Source: Bacteroidaceae bacterium
GTDB lineage: Bacteria; Bacteroidota; Bacteroidia; Bacteroidales; Bacteroidaceae
NCBI GenBank assembly: GCA_017557635.1
Contig: JAFYYH010000002.1
Location: 1-64,000 of the forward strand
Direction of reading: 5' to 3'
DNA length: 64,000 bases
Part shown: positions 11,025 to 18,448 of the stretch, in pieces
Layout of the letters: each line of letters opens with the position of its first letter
How positions within the stretch are numbered: the stretch's first letter is position 1
Made by a program: the position numbers and the translations under genes
Notes under the pieces: model-generated
Told to the model about the DNA's origin: nothing
Seen by the model: the letters and a program-made list of their open reading frames with translations, nothing else
Databases searched by the model: none

Positions 11025-12362
11025 ATGAAAATCGTTATTGCAGGAGCAGGAAATGTAGGTATCCATCTGGCCAAGTTGCTGGCCGGAGAGAACCAGGACA
11101 TTGTACTCATAGACGAAAGCCCTGAAAAGCTGGCCCGTCTTGACTCCAGTTTCGACCTCCTTACCATTCAGGAGTCACCCGTTTCGCTGCAAGGCCTCAA
11201 GGAGGCCGGCGCCGGAAGTGCAGACCTGTTCGTGGCCGTAACAACCGATGAGAGCCGCAATATCATTTCAGCCCAACTTGCCCATCATCTGGGAGCCAAG
11301 AAGACGGTAGCCCGAATAAACAACTACGAGTATCTCCAGCCCAAAAACATGGAGTACTTCAACAGCATCGGACTTGACTCTCTAATCTATCCTGAACTTC
11401 TGGCCGCCAAGGATATTGTGGACGGTATGAAACTCAGTTGGATACGTCAGTGGTGGGAATTTGCAGGCGGTGCCCTTGTCATGATGGGTATCAAACTGCG
11501 TGACAACGCCCAGATCCTGAACAAGCCCCTGGCTGAACTGGGCAAGGAACTGCCTTACCACATCGTAGCCATCCTGCGTGAAGGCGAGACCATCATCCCG
11601 AGCGGATCCGACCGGATGCAGGCAGGTGACCTGGTCTACTTCATGACCATGAAGAAGCATATCCCCCATATCCGCAAGATTGCCGGTAAGGAGGAACTGC
11701 CCGATGTGCGTGACGTAATCATCATGGGCGGCAGCCGAATAGCCGTACGCACCGCACAACTCATGCCCGACTACATGAACCTCAAGATAATAGAGAGTGA
11801 CATGGAGCGCTGCGAGCGCCTGACCGAACTCTGTGACGACAAGGTCATGATCATAAACGGCGACGGCCGCGATCCCAGCCTGCTCATGAGTGAGGGAATT
11901 GAACATACCGAGGCATTCGTTGCCCTGACTGACAACTCCGAGACCAACATCCTGGCCTGCCTTGCAGCCAAGCGCTTCGGAGTAACCAAAACCATAGCCG
12001 AGGTTGAGAACATAGACTATATCAACATGGCCGAGAAACTGGATATCGGCACCGTAATCAACAAGAAGAAGATTGCCGCCAGCCACATCTACCAGATGAT
12101 GCTTGATGCCGATGTAACCAACGTCAAGTGTCTGACATTCGCCAATGCCGATGTAGCCGAGTTCAACGTCATCGAGGGTGCCAAGATCACCCGCAGCCTG
12201 ATAAAGGACATCTCGTTCCCGCGTGGAGTGACCATCGGCGGACTTATCCGCAACAAGGAGGCCATCATCGTTACCGGTAACACACAGATACAGCCCGGTG
12301 ACCATGTAGTGGTATTCTGTCTTGAAGGAATGATTAAAACTATAGAGAAGTATTTCAATTGA
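11025..12362 (+). CDS. trkA: Trk potassium uptake regulator TrkA
   Basis: Cytoplasmic gating subunit of the Trk potassium transporter. The 445 residues form two tandem RCK units: a first Rossmann NAD-binding fold from KIVIAGAGNVGIHLAKLL, a TrkA_C domain around residues 150-220, then a second RCK_N starting at DVIIMGGSRIAVRTAQL near residue 228 and a second TrkA_C domain. RCK_C domains are known sites of nucleotide control, including c-di-AMP in many bacteria; a diadenylate cyclase gene is in this window (34364-35137). The stop codon overlaps the trkH start (TTGA), so the two subunits are translationally coupled. Confidence 0.95.
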   Translation: MKIVIAGAGNVGIHLAKLLAGENQDIVLIDESPEKLARLDSSFDLLTIQESPVSLQGLKEAGAGSADLFVAVTTDESRNIISAQLAHHLGAKKTVARINNYEYLQPKNMEYFNSIGLDSLIYPELLAAKDIVDGMKLSWIRQWWEFAGGALVMMGIKLRDNAQILNKPLAELGKELPYHIVAILREGETIIPSGSDRMQAGDLVYFMTMKKHIPHIRKIAGKEELPDVRDVIIMGGSRIAVRTAQLMPDYMNLKIIESDMERCERLTELCDDKVMIINGDGRDPSLLMSEGIEHTEAFVALTDNSETNILACLAAKRFGVTKTIAEVENIDYINMAEKLDIGTVINKKKIAASHIYQMMLDADVTNVKCLTFANADVAEFNVIEGAKITRSLIKDISFPRGVTIGGLIRNKEAIIVTGNTQIQPGDHVVVFCLEGMIKTIEKYFN

Positions 12363-13822
12363 TACACGTAAAGATCATACACCGCATACTTGGAGTCCTG
12401 CTTCTGATTGAATCAGGAATTCTCCTGCTTTGCGCGCTGTTGCCTATATTCTACGGTGAAAACGACATGTTCGGATTCATCATGGCATCACTCATCAGCG
12501 CATGCTGCGGTATGACCTTCATGATGATAGGCAAGAGCGCCCGCAAGAGAGAGGGAACCATGACACGCCGCGACGGTTATATCGTTGTGGCCGTAAGCTG
12601 GGTTCTCTTCTCCATTTTCGGCTCCCTGCCATTCTATGTTAGCGGTTACATACCGTCATTCACCGATGCATTCTTTGAGACCATGTCCGGTTTCACCACC
12701 ACCGGCGCCACCATCATTCAGGATGTCGAGGTGATTCCTCACGGACTGCTCTTCTGGCGTAGCCTGACGCAGTGGATAGGCGGTTTGGGAATAGTATTCT
12801 TTACGGTGGCCGTACTGCCTATATTCGGTGTAGGTGAGGTTCAGCTCTTCGCCGCCGAGGCCATCGGCCCCACCCGTAACAAACTCCATCCGCGCATCAG
12901 TATCAGCGGCCGATGGATCATGACCGTTTACGTGCTCATAACCGTTCTGTGCGCCGTCTCTCTGAGACTGTGCGGCATGGGTATATTTGACAGTGTCAAC
13001 CACGCCCTGACCACTGCGGCAACCGGCGGATTCTCAACCAAGAACGCAAGCATAGCATACTTCAACTCACATTCCATTGAGTATGTTATCACCTTCTTCA
13101 TGTTCCTCTCAGGTATCAACTACGGACTGCTCTTCTTTGTCGCTTTCCGCGGCCAGGTACGCAAACTCCTTGAGGACACACAGTTCAAATGGTATCTCGT
13201 GCTGCTGCTAATCTTCACTGCCATTGTGGGAATAAGCCTCTTCATATCGACCCCGTATGACGGAGCGGCATCACTGCGGAACGCACTGTTCCATGTGACA
13301 GCCATCATAACCACCACCGGATTCACGTCGACCGACTATACCCTGTGGCCTCCGTTCATATGGATGACACTGGGTCTGTGCTTCTATTTCGGAGCCTGCG
13401 CCGGATCCACTACCGGAGGTATGAAGATAATCCGCATAGCCGTACTGTTCAAGTCCATGCGCAATGAGTTCAACCGAATACTGCATCCCAATGCAGTGCT
13501 GCCGGTCCGCATCAACGGAAAGGTCATACCTACCTCAACACGTCAGAGCGTGCTCACGTTCAGCATATTCTTCTTTGCCCTGGTATTTGTAGGATGGTTC
13601 TTCTACCTGGCCATAGGAATAGACATAGCCGAGGCATACGGAATCTCACTCTCATGCCTGAGTAACATCGGTCTGACTATAGGTAATCACGGATGCAACA
13701 TTCCGTGGAGTGACATGCCTACGATAGGCAAGTGGTTCTCAACCTTCCTGATGCTGGTTGGCCGACTTGAGGTCTTCAGTGTTCTGCTGATTATCACCCC
13801 CTCCTTCTGGAAGCATAACTAA
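12359..13822 (+). CDS. trkH: Trk potassium uptake channel subunit TrkH
   Basis: Membrane pore subunit of the Trk system, 487 residues with the four pore-loop repeats of the Trk/Ktr/HKT superfamily; TTTGAT in the first repeat and TAATGGFS, TTTGFT and SNIGLTIGNHG in later repeats mark the selectivity loops. The start is TTG at 12359, overlapping the trkA stop by four bases; the sequence VKIIHRILGVLLLIESG that follows matches the usual N-terminus and no nearby ATG is in frame. The last 84 bases run antisense to the 3' end of the DUF4435 gene on the other strand. Confidence 0.94.
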   Translation: MIHVKIIHRILGVLLLIESGILLLCALLPIFYGENDMFGFIMASLISACCGMTFMMIGKSARKREGTMTRRDGYIVVAVSWVLFSIFGSLPFYVSGYIPSFTDAFFETMSGFTTTGATIIQDVEVIPHGLLFWRSLTQWIGGLGIVFFTVAVLPIFGVGEVQLFAAEAIGPTRNKLHPRISISGRWIMTVYVLITVLCAVSLRLCGMGIFDSVNHALTTAATGGFSTKNASIAYFNSHSIEYVITFFMFLSGINYGLLFFVAFRGQVRKLLEDTQFKWYLVLLLIFTAIVGISLFISTPYDGAASLRNALFHVTAIITTTGFTSTDYTLWPPFIWMTLGLCFYFGACAGSTTGGMKIIRIAVLFKSMRNEFNRILHPNAVLPVRINGKVIPTSTRQSVLTFSIFFFALVFVGWFFYLAIGIDIAEAYGISLSCLSNIGLTIGNHGCNIPWSDMPTIGKWFSTFLMLVGRLEVFSVLLIITPSFWKHN

Positions 13823-14803
13823 GAACTCCCTGACATCCTCTCTCATACGCTCATACATCTCACACTCCTTATAATGAGTGTTCTTTCGTATGGCCTCCGC
13901 CAGTCCCATCTGACTGTGCTGATAGGCACTAATCTCGTTATGGTACTGCTGGTTGTGAACTGCAAAGCGGTGAATCTCGGACTCACGTTCCTGGCGCAGT
14001 ACGGTGCAGACAGGCATAAGCAGTTTCATTATTACGTTCTCCACAAGGTGATGTCCCTGCAGGAACAGATAGGCGTTATCCTCCCTGACCCCCATTGAGG
14101 TGAGTTCCTCGCGCAGTGCCGCTACCTCGGGAACGGCCTCCGGATAATGGTTCTCCATCCAGCGTACCTTATGTGTAACCCTCTCCGAGACACTGATTAT
14201 GGCACCCTGCGGGCGGCGCACGTCAACTGACTTGAGCCTGATGTCCAGGTTCAGGTCCTGCATGCTGTAATTGTTATGCAGTTTCTTGCGGTAGAACCAG
14301 ACGTTCCATACAAAGAGCGGATAGACTGCCTTTGAATAGAGCTCCATAAAGGCTTCAAAATCAAGCAGCCGGTGGTCATTGAGAGTGCACTGAACACATA
14401 TCTGATGCAGGCTTCCCGCCCAGCACTGATAGTTCTCAATGGCGTATGTATAGGTCTGAATAACGTACGGATTGCTTATTATCTCCCTTGAGGTCTGGGT
14501 CACTCCCTGCAGCAGCCAGTCATAATCGCTGTCCACACAGGCAATCAGGTTCTTTCCCAGTCCGTTATGCTCGATGCATGATCTCAGGGCCGATTTCTTA
14601 CCCTTTGTCAGTCCGCCCCTGTTGGGCAGCATAATCTGGAAATAGCGCTCCGGCGTCTCGAACTCATCCAGCAGCAGACGCCAGAAAGAGACATCGTCAT
14701 AGCTCTCCACAAAGGCCACGATGCGACCTCTGCGCTTTCCCGGCAGAAGTTTATCGGCCGCCTCAAAATAGCGGGAACTTATGTTGTCTGTAAGTCTCTT
14801 CAT
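13739..14803 (-). CDS. DUF4435 (TOPRIM-like) protein, partner of the adjacent ATPase
   Basis: A 354-residue protein of the DUF4435 family, whose core is related to TOPRIM/OLD nucleases. Near the N-terminus it has RIVAFVESYDDVSFW (Glu33 and Asp36/37) and, around residues 86-95, LIACVDSDYD with an Asp-x-Asp pattern, the expected metal-binding acids; YAIENYQC follows. The gene ends inside trkH on the other strand (84 bases of antisense overlap), giving a tail of about 28 residues with a low-complexity look. The AAA ATPase gene ends 13 bases upstream of its ATG. ATPase plus DUF4435 is the composition of the PARIS anti-phage system (AriA/AriB) and of other OLD-like pairs. Whether this copy is a defence system or a housekeeping pair is not shown by sequence. 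Nuclease activity is inference. Confidence 0.8.
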   Translation of the reverse strand: MKRLTDNISSRYFEAADKLLPGKRRGRIVAFVESYDDVSFWRLLLDEFETPERYFQIMLPNRGGLTKGKKSALRSCIEHNGLGKNLIACVDSDYDWLLQGVTQTSREIISNPYVIQTYTYAIENYQCWAGSLHQICVQCTLNDHRLLDFEAFMELYSKAVYPLFVWNVWFYRKKLHNNYSMQDLNLDIRLKSVDVRRPQGAIISVSERVTHKVRWMENHYPEAVPEVAALREELTSMGVREDNAYLFLQGHHLVENVIMKLLMPVCTVLRQERESEIHRFAVHNQQYHNEISAYQHSQMGLAEAIRKNTHYKECEMYERMREDVREFLVMLPEGGGDNQQNTEDLKSANQHQEG

Positions 14804-14816
14804 GCAGGAGCACCCT

Positions 14817-15650
14817 TCACTTTACGGTAATATCCTCAACGTCATAGACTGCATCCATCCAGCCGTCCATGATAAGTGCCGGCGAATGGGTCGTCATGAT
14901 GATCTGAACATTGGGGTTGAGTGAACGCACGCGCTGTATCAGCTGCTGCTGCCACTCGATATGAAGTGAAATTTCCGGCTCGTCCATAAGCAGCACTCCG
15001 GGGGTCTGGTCCTGAACCAGGGTGGTGAGCATGATCACCAGCAACTGCTTCTCGCCCGATGACAGGTTGTACGGCAGCAGCGTGGCGCCGAACTGGTCAA
15101 ACAGTATCTCGTTGCTGGTACGGATTATCTTCTTGCCCGTATCCGTAAAGAGTTCGTCCATGTAATCCATGAACTTGATCTTGGGGGCCGATATCTCCTG
15201 CGCCTCACGCAGTTTCTCGGGATCGCCCGATGTGAGCAGCTGAATGGTACGGTTGCCTATGTTCACCTGATAGTCAAGGTAACGGCGCTGCAGTTTGTAG
15301 AGCTGCCAGTCAAGTTCCGATATCACGCTCTTGTCAGACATTTTCTCCAACAGGTTGCTGTGCATGAGCGGACGGTCAATGCTGCGGATTACGTCATATT
15401 TGATCTTGGAACATCCCTGAGGGAAGTATTCTATCTGAACTTCAGGATTCTCATCCTGGCTCTCGCCGGCAAGGAAGTCCAGGCGGGCTACGGTCTTGTT
15501 GAGAATAGTACTCTTACCTGTTCCGTTCACACCGCTAAGGATGTTTACGTCGGGACGCAGGTTCCAGACTATATGCTTTCTCCCCCAGAGGGAGTTGATC
15601 TCGATTCGGCTTATGCCTTCAGCGTATCCCTTTTCCATAATCAATGTCAT
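14817..15650 (-). CDS. ABC-type AAA ATPase (OLD/AriA-like)
   Basis: A 277-residue cytoplasmic ATPase of the AAA_15/AAA_21 (SMC/RecF-like) class. Visible motifs are Walker A GVNGTGKST (residues 40-48), an ABC signature LSSGEKQLL (around 205), Walker B VLLMDEPEISLH (around 230) and the H-loop IIMTTHSPAL. It lacks the long coiled-coil insert of SMC proteins. It is shorter than typical OLD proteins because the TOPRIM-like part is a separate gene downstream. ATG at 15650 is used; an ATG twelve bases later is equally possible. A terminator-like hairpin and a -7 box lie upstream (15678-15834). Partner and operon context suggest a sensor ATPase controlling the DUF4435 effector; this is by analogy. 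Confidence 0.85.
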   Translation of the reverse strand: MTLIMEKGYAEGISRIEINSLWGRKHIVWNLRPDVNILSGVNGTGKSTILNKTVARLDFLAGESQDENPEVQIEYFPQGCSKIKYDVIRSIDRPLMHSNLLEKMSDKSVISELDWQLYKLQRRYLDYQVNIGNRTIQLLTSGDPEKLREAQEISAPKIKFMDYMDELFTDTGKKIIRTSNEILFDQFGATLLPYNLSSGEKQLLVIMLTTLVQDQTPGVLLMDEPEISLHIEWQQQLIQRVRSLNPNVQIIMTTHSPALIMDGWMDAVYDVEDITVK

Positions 15651-15677
15651 TTACGGGTTCTGTTCGGTAAATATATG

Positions 15678-15712
15678 AAAAAAAAAGAAGAGTTACCGAA
15701 AGGTTCCTCTTC
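15678..15712 (-). terminator. Rho-independent terminator (bidirectional)
   Basis: Stem GAAGAG/CTCTTC with an inner ACC/GGT helix and a four-base loop (UUUC on the minus strand), followed on the minus strand by nine T (15686-15678). A run of seven T follows on the plus strand, so it could act both ways. Confidence 0.7.
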
Positions 15713-15821
15713 TCTTTTTTTGGCGGCGCGTGATTCACATCAAACGATACCCAATGATATTTATAAAAAGGACTATCTATCTAGATTATCAACCACTAAC
15801 GGGGTACCCGTTTCGTGATTG
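15678..15821 (-). ncRNA. Candidate small RNA or attenuated leader upstream of the ATPase
   Basis: The 282-base gap between the M20 gene and the ATPase gene is not empty. On the minus strand a -7 box TATCTTTG (15834-15827) is followed by about 140 bases with no good reading frame, a hairpin AACGGG-UAC-CCCGUU near the 5' end, and a strong terminator (15712-15687 plus nine T). This is the layout of a stand-alone small RNA, or of a leader with an attenuator controlling the ATPase-DUF4435 operon, whose ATG lies 28 bases past the T-run. I recognise no Rfam family; it is not a tRNA, SRP RNA or tmRNA as far as I can see. Confidence 0.35.
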
Positions 15822-15932
15822 CGCTACAAAGATATTCTTTATTTTTTATTCTGTATATTTTTGAGGGGTATTTAAGTGATTTTTGCAGTTAATAACACTT
15901 AAAACGGCCCTTTTTGACCTCAAAATGAATGA

Positions 15933-16985
15933 TTATTCACTGATATTCAAGTCATCCAGCAATTCCAGGTAACGAGGCAGTGCACTCTCCATTTCAGAAA
16001 GCAGCACATATTCGTCGGCAGTATGCGAGCGGGCCGATTCACCCGGACCCAGTTTGAAAGACGGACATGAAAGGATCGCCTGGTCAGAAAGTGTGGGAGA
16101 TCCGTAGGGTTTCATACCCAGACTCTCCGCCTTACGGATTATCGGATGGCCTGCGTCTATCCTTGATGAGTTCAGATTGAACGAACGGGCCTTCACCTCA
16201 CAGTATTCGGGCAGCACCTCGCTGATGATGTCGAACACCTCATGGTTGGAGTAGAGTTCATTGGTGCGGACATCGGCCGTAAAGGTACATGTATCCGGAA
16301 TCACGTTATGCTGCGTTCCCGCATTGATCATAGTGATGGTGAACTTGACCGGTCCCAGCAGATCGGACACCTTGTCAAAACTGAATGTACGCAGTTTTTC
16401 AATCAGTTCGGTAGCACGGTAAAGTGCGTTGACGCCTTCGTTGCGTGCCGCATGTCCGGCCTTTCCGTGTACGGTGAAATCCAGCACCATCAGGCCCTTC
16501 TCTGCTACAGCCGGCTGCATTCCGGTGGGCTCACCGATTAAAGCCACATCCACCTTGGGCAGGCTGCCGACGGCCAGTTTCATTCCGTTCTGTCCGTTCC
16601 TCTCCTCCTCGACGGTAGCCAGGAACAGCGGATTGTATGGCTGAGGCTTGCTGTCCAACTCATAGAATGCGTAAAGCAGCGATACAAGTCCCGCACCGTC
16701 ATCGTTACTGCCCAGTCCGTACAGTTTTCCGTCCTCAACCGTGGGAGTGAACGGATCCTTGGTCCAGCCCGCAACCGGCTTGACAGTATCCATATGGCTG
16801 TTGAGCAGCAGAGTGGGTTTGGCGGGATCATAACTGTGGCCATAGCACAGCAGGTTAAGGCCGATGCACTCGGGCTTGTAGCCATGGCTCTCCATATCGG
16901 CCTTGAGAATGGCCGATACCTCCTGCTCCGAACCGGTAACAGACGGAGTGGCAATGAGCCGCTTAAGCAGTTCCAGTTGTTCCAT
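15933..16985 (-). CDS. M20 metallo-hydrolase, ArgE-like acylornithine/citrulline deacetylase
   Basis: Cytoplasmic zinc amidohydrolase of peptidase family M20, 350 residues. Metal ligands are visible in order: His and Asp in NSHMDTVKP, Asp in GLGSNDDGAG, the catalytic and metal Glu pair in ATVEEERNG, Glu in IGEPTG and a C-terminal His in ARSHTADEY. The dimerisation domain is inserted near residues 165-280. In Bacteroidota the nearest relatives act in arginine synthesis on N-succinyl or N-acetyl ornithine/citrulline. No other arg gene is nearby, so the substrate is inferred. I used ATG at 16985, 16 bases after the MATE stop; an upstream in-frame start at 17072 would overlap the MATE gene by 71 bases with unconserved sequence. 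Confidence 0.85.
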   Translation of the reverse strand: MEQLELLKRLIATPSVTGSEQEVSAILKADMESHGYKPECIGLNLLCYGHSYDPAKPTLLLNSHMDTVKPVAGWTKDPFTPTVEDGKLYGLGSNDDGAGLVSLLYAFYELDSKPQPYNPLFLATVEEERNGQNGMKLAVGSLPKVDVALIGEPTGMQPAVAEKGLMVLDFTVHGKAGHAARNEGVNALYRATELIEKLRTFSFDKVSDLLGPVKFTITMINAGTQHNVIPDTCTFTADVRTNELYSNHEVFDIISEVLPEYCEVKARSFNLNSSRIDAGHPIIRKAESLGMKPYGSPTLSDQAILSCPSFKLGPGESARSHTADEYVLLSEMESALPRYLELLDDLNISE

Positions 16986-17001
16986 GTCGCGAAGGTAGTT
17001 A

Positions 17002-18402
17002 TTACTCTGCAAATTCTCCCTTTTCACGGGCGGAAAGTTCCCGTATGATGCTGATTGCAAAGGGCAAGGCAATGGAGAATGTAATCACATCGGCCGTGGC
17101 CATGGTTGCCTCCAGACCCTCAAGCCCCCAGATTGCAGGCAGCAGGAAGAATATGGGATAGAATGCGAATCCGTGTCGGCTCATGGCCAGGATAGTGGCC
17201 CGTCCTGTACGGCGTATGTTCTGCAGCAGCATGTTGGTAGGCGTAGTCAGACCCACCAGCGGGAATGCCACGCACTGCCAGCGCAGCAGCACTGAACCTA
17301 TGCGTATCAGTTCCGAATCCTCATCACGGAAGAATGATATGATCTCAGGTGCGAATATCCATCCAAGTGTGGACATCACTATCAGCACCATAACGCAAAC
17401 CTGTATGGTAAAACTGTATGACTGCCGTACGCGTCCGTACAGTCTGGCACCCCAGTTGAATCCGCAGACCGGCTGGAATCCCTGGCCCACACCCAGAATG
17501 ACCGCCATTGCGCACTGCATGATCCTTGCCACCACAGTAAAGGCGGCAATGGTCGACGCCTCCTGTCCCTGCAGCGCATAACTTGCAGCCGCCCAGTTCA
17601 TGCAGATGGCCGATATGCTTGAGAGTGACTGACGCATCAGCGAAGGCAGGCCTCCGGCCCCGATCTCACGGTAACGGTCCAGTGACGGCGCAAAGTTGCG
17701 CAGTTTTATATGCACGTTGCCGTCAAACGTGGTAGCCCACAGCAGCAAACTCCATGAAATGAACTGACTTATCAGGGTTGCCAGTGCAGCACCCGTCACA
17801 CCCATCTCCATATGGTCTATGAGCAGCCAGTCAAAGAATATGTTCAGCACCATACCTACCGCTATGCCTATCATGGCCAGCATGGCGTTACCCTGCAGAC
17901 GCAGCTGGTTGTTCAGAGTCATCTGCGACACCAGGAACGGTGTTGCCACCAGTATCCACTTAAGGTAAGCGTTTGAGTACGGAACGACATCAGGCGTAGC
18001 ACCCAGCAGGCGTGACAGCGGAGTCATGAACAGCATACCCGCAATCATGAAAATCAGACCTACCAGGAACGACGAAAAGAATCCCGTGGCAGCCATCTTG
18101 CCCGCACCCTCCGCATCACGTGCACCCAGGGCGCGTGACATATAGTTGCCGGATCCGTGGCCAAAGAAGAATCCCACCGCCTGTATGATTGACTGGTATG
18201 AGAAAGCCACACCGACACCCGCCGTAGCGACAGTGCTGATGTGGCCCACAAACCATGAATCTACAATGTTGTAGATGGCCGATATGGACATGCTGATGAT
18301 GGTAGGTACGGCAAGACTGAGCACCAGTCTGGGTACCGGGGTTTCAGTGAGCCGTCTGTAACGTGCCTCACTCTTCAGTATGTCATTATCGTTGCTGTGC
18401 AC
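17002..18402 (-). CDS. MATE family efflux transporter
   Basis: Inner-membrane exporter of the multidrug and toxin extrusion family, about 466 residues and twelve helices in two MatE repeats. The first reads VPRLVLSLAVPTIISMSISAIYNIVDSWFVG and the second helix bundle starts near residue 250. The start is uncertain: a TTG at 18423 overlaps a promoter-like TAATTTTG (18428-18421), so I favour GTG at 18402, which leaves about 20 residues before the conserved core. The cargo (drug, dye, metabolite) is unknown. Confidence 0.87.
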   Translation of the reverse strand: MHSNDNDILKSEARYRRLTETPVPRLVLSLAVPTIISMSISAIYNIVDSWFVGHISTVATAGVGVAFSYQSIIQAVGFFFGHGSGNYMSRALGARDAEGAGKMAATGFFSSFLVGLIFMIAGMLFMTPLSRLLGATPDVVPYSNAYLKWILVATPFLVSQMTLNNQLRLQGNAMLAMIGIAVGMVLNIFFDWLLIDHMEMGVTGAALATLISQFISWSLLLWATTFDGNVHIKLRNFAPSLDRYREIGAGGLPSLMRQSLSSISAICMNWAAASYALQGQEASTIAAFTVVARIMQCAMAVILGVGQGFQPVCGFNWGARLYGRVRQSYSFTIQVCVMVLIVMSTLGWIFAPEIISFFRDEDSELIRIGSVLLRWQCVAFPLVGLTTPTNMLLQNIRRTGRATILAMSRHGFAFYPIFFLLPAIWGLEGLEATMATADVITFSIALPFAISIIRELSAREKGEFAE

Positions 18403-18448
18403 AGAATCGTTTTCCTGGCACAAAATTACTCATAATTTGCATTGGATA

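Noticed and set aside
11382..12305. 307-codon minus-strand ORF antisense to trkA
   Set aside because: It is entirely the complement of trkA codons in a GC-rich gene; composition is low-complexity and no family fits.
15720..15830. tRNA-like or tmRNA-like gene in the gap before the ATPase gene
   Set aside because: No acceptor stem or T arm pairs correctly; only a short AACGGG hairpin and terminator hold up, so it is listed as a candidate small RNA or leader.
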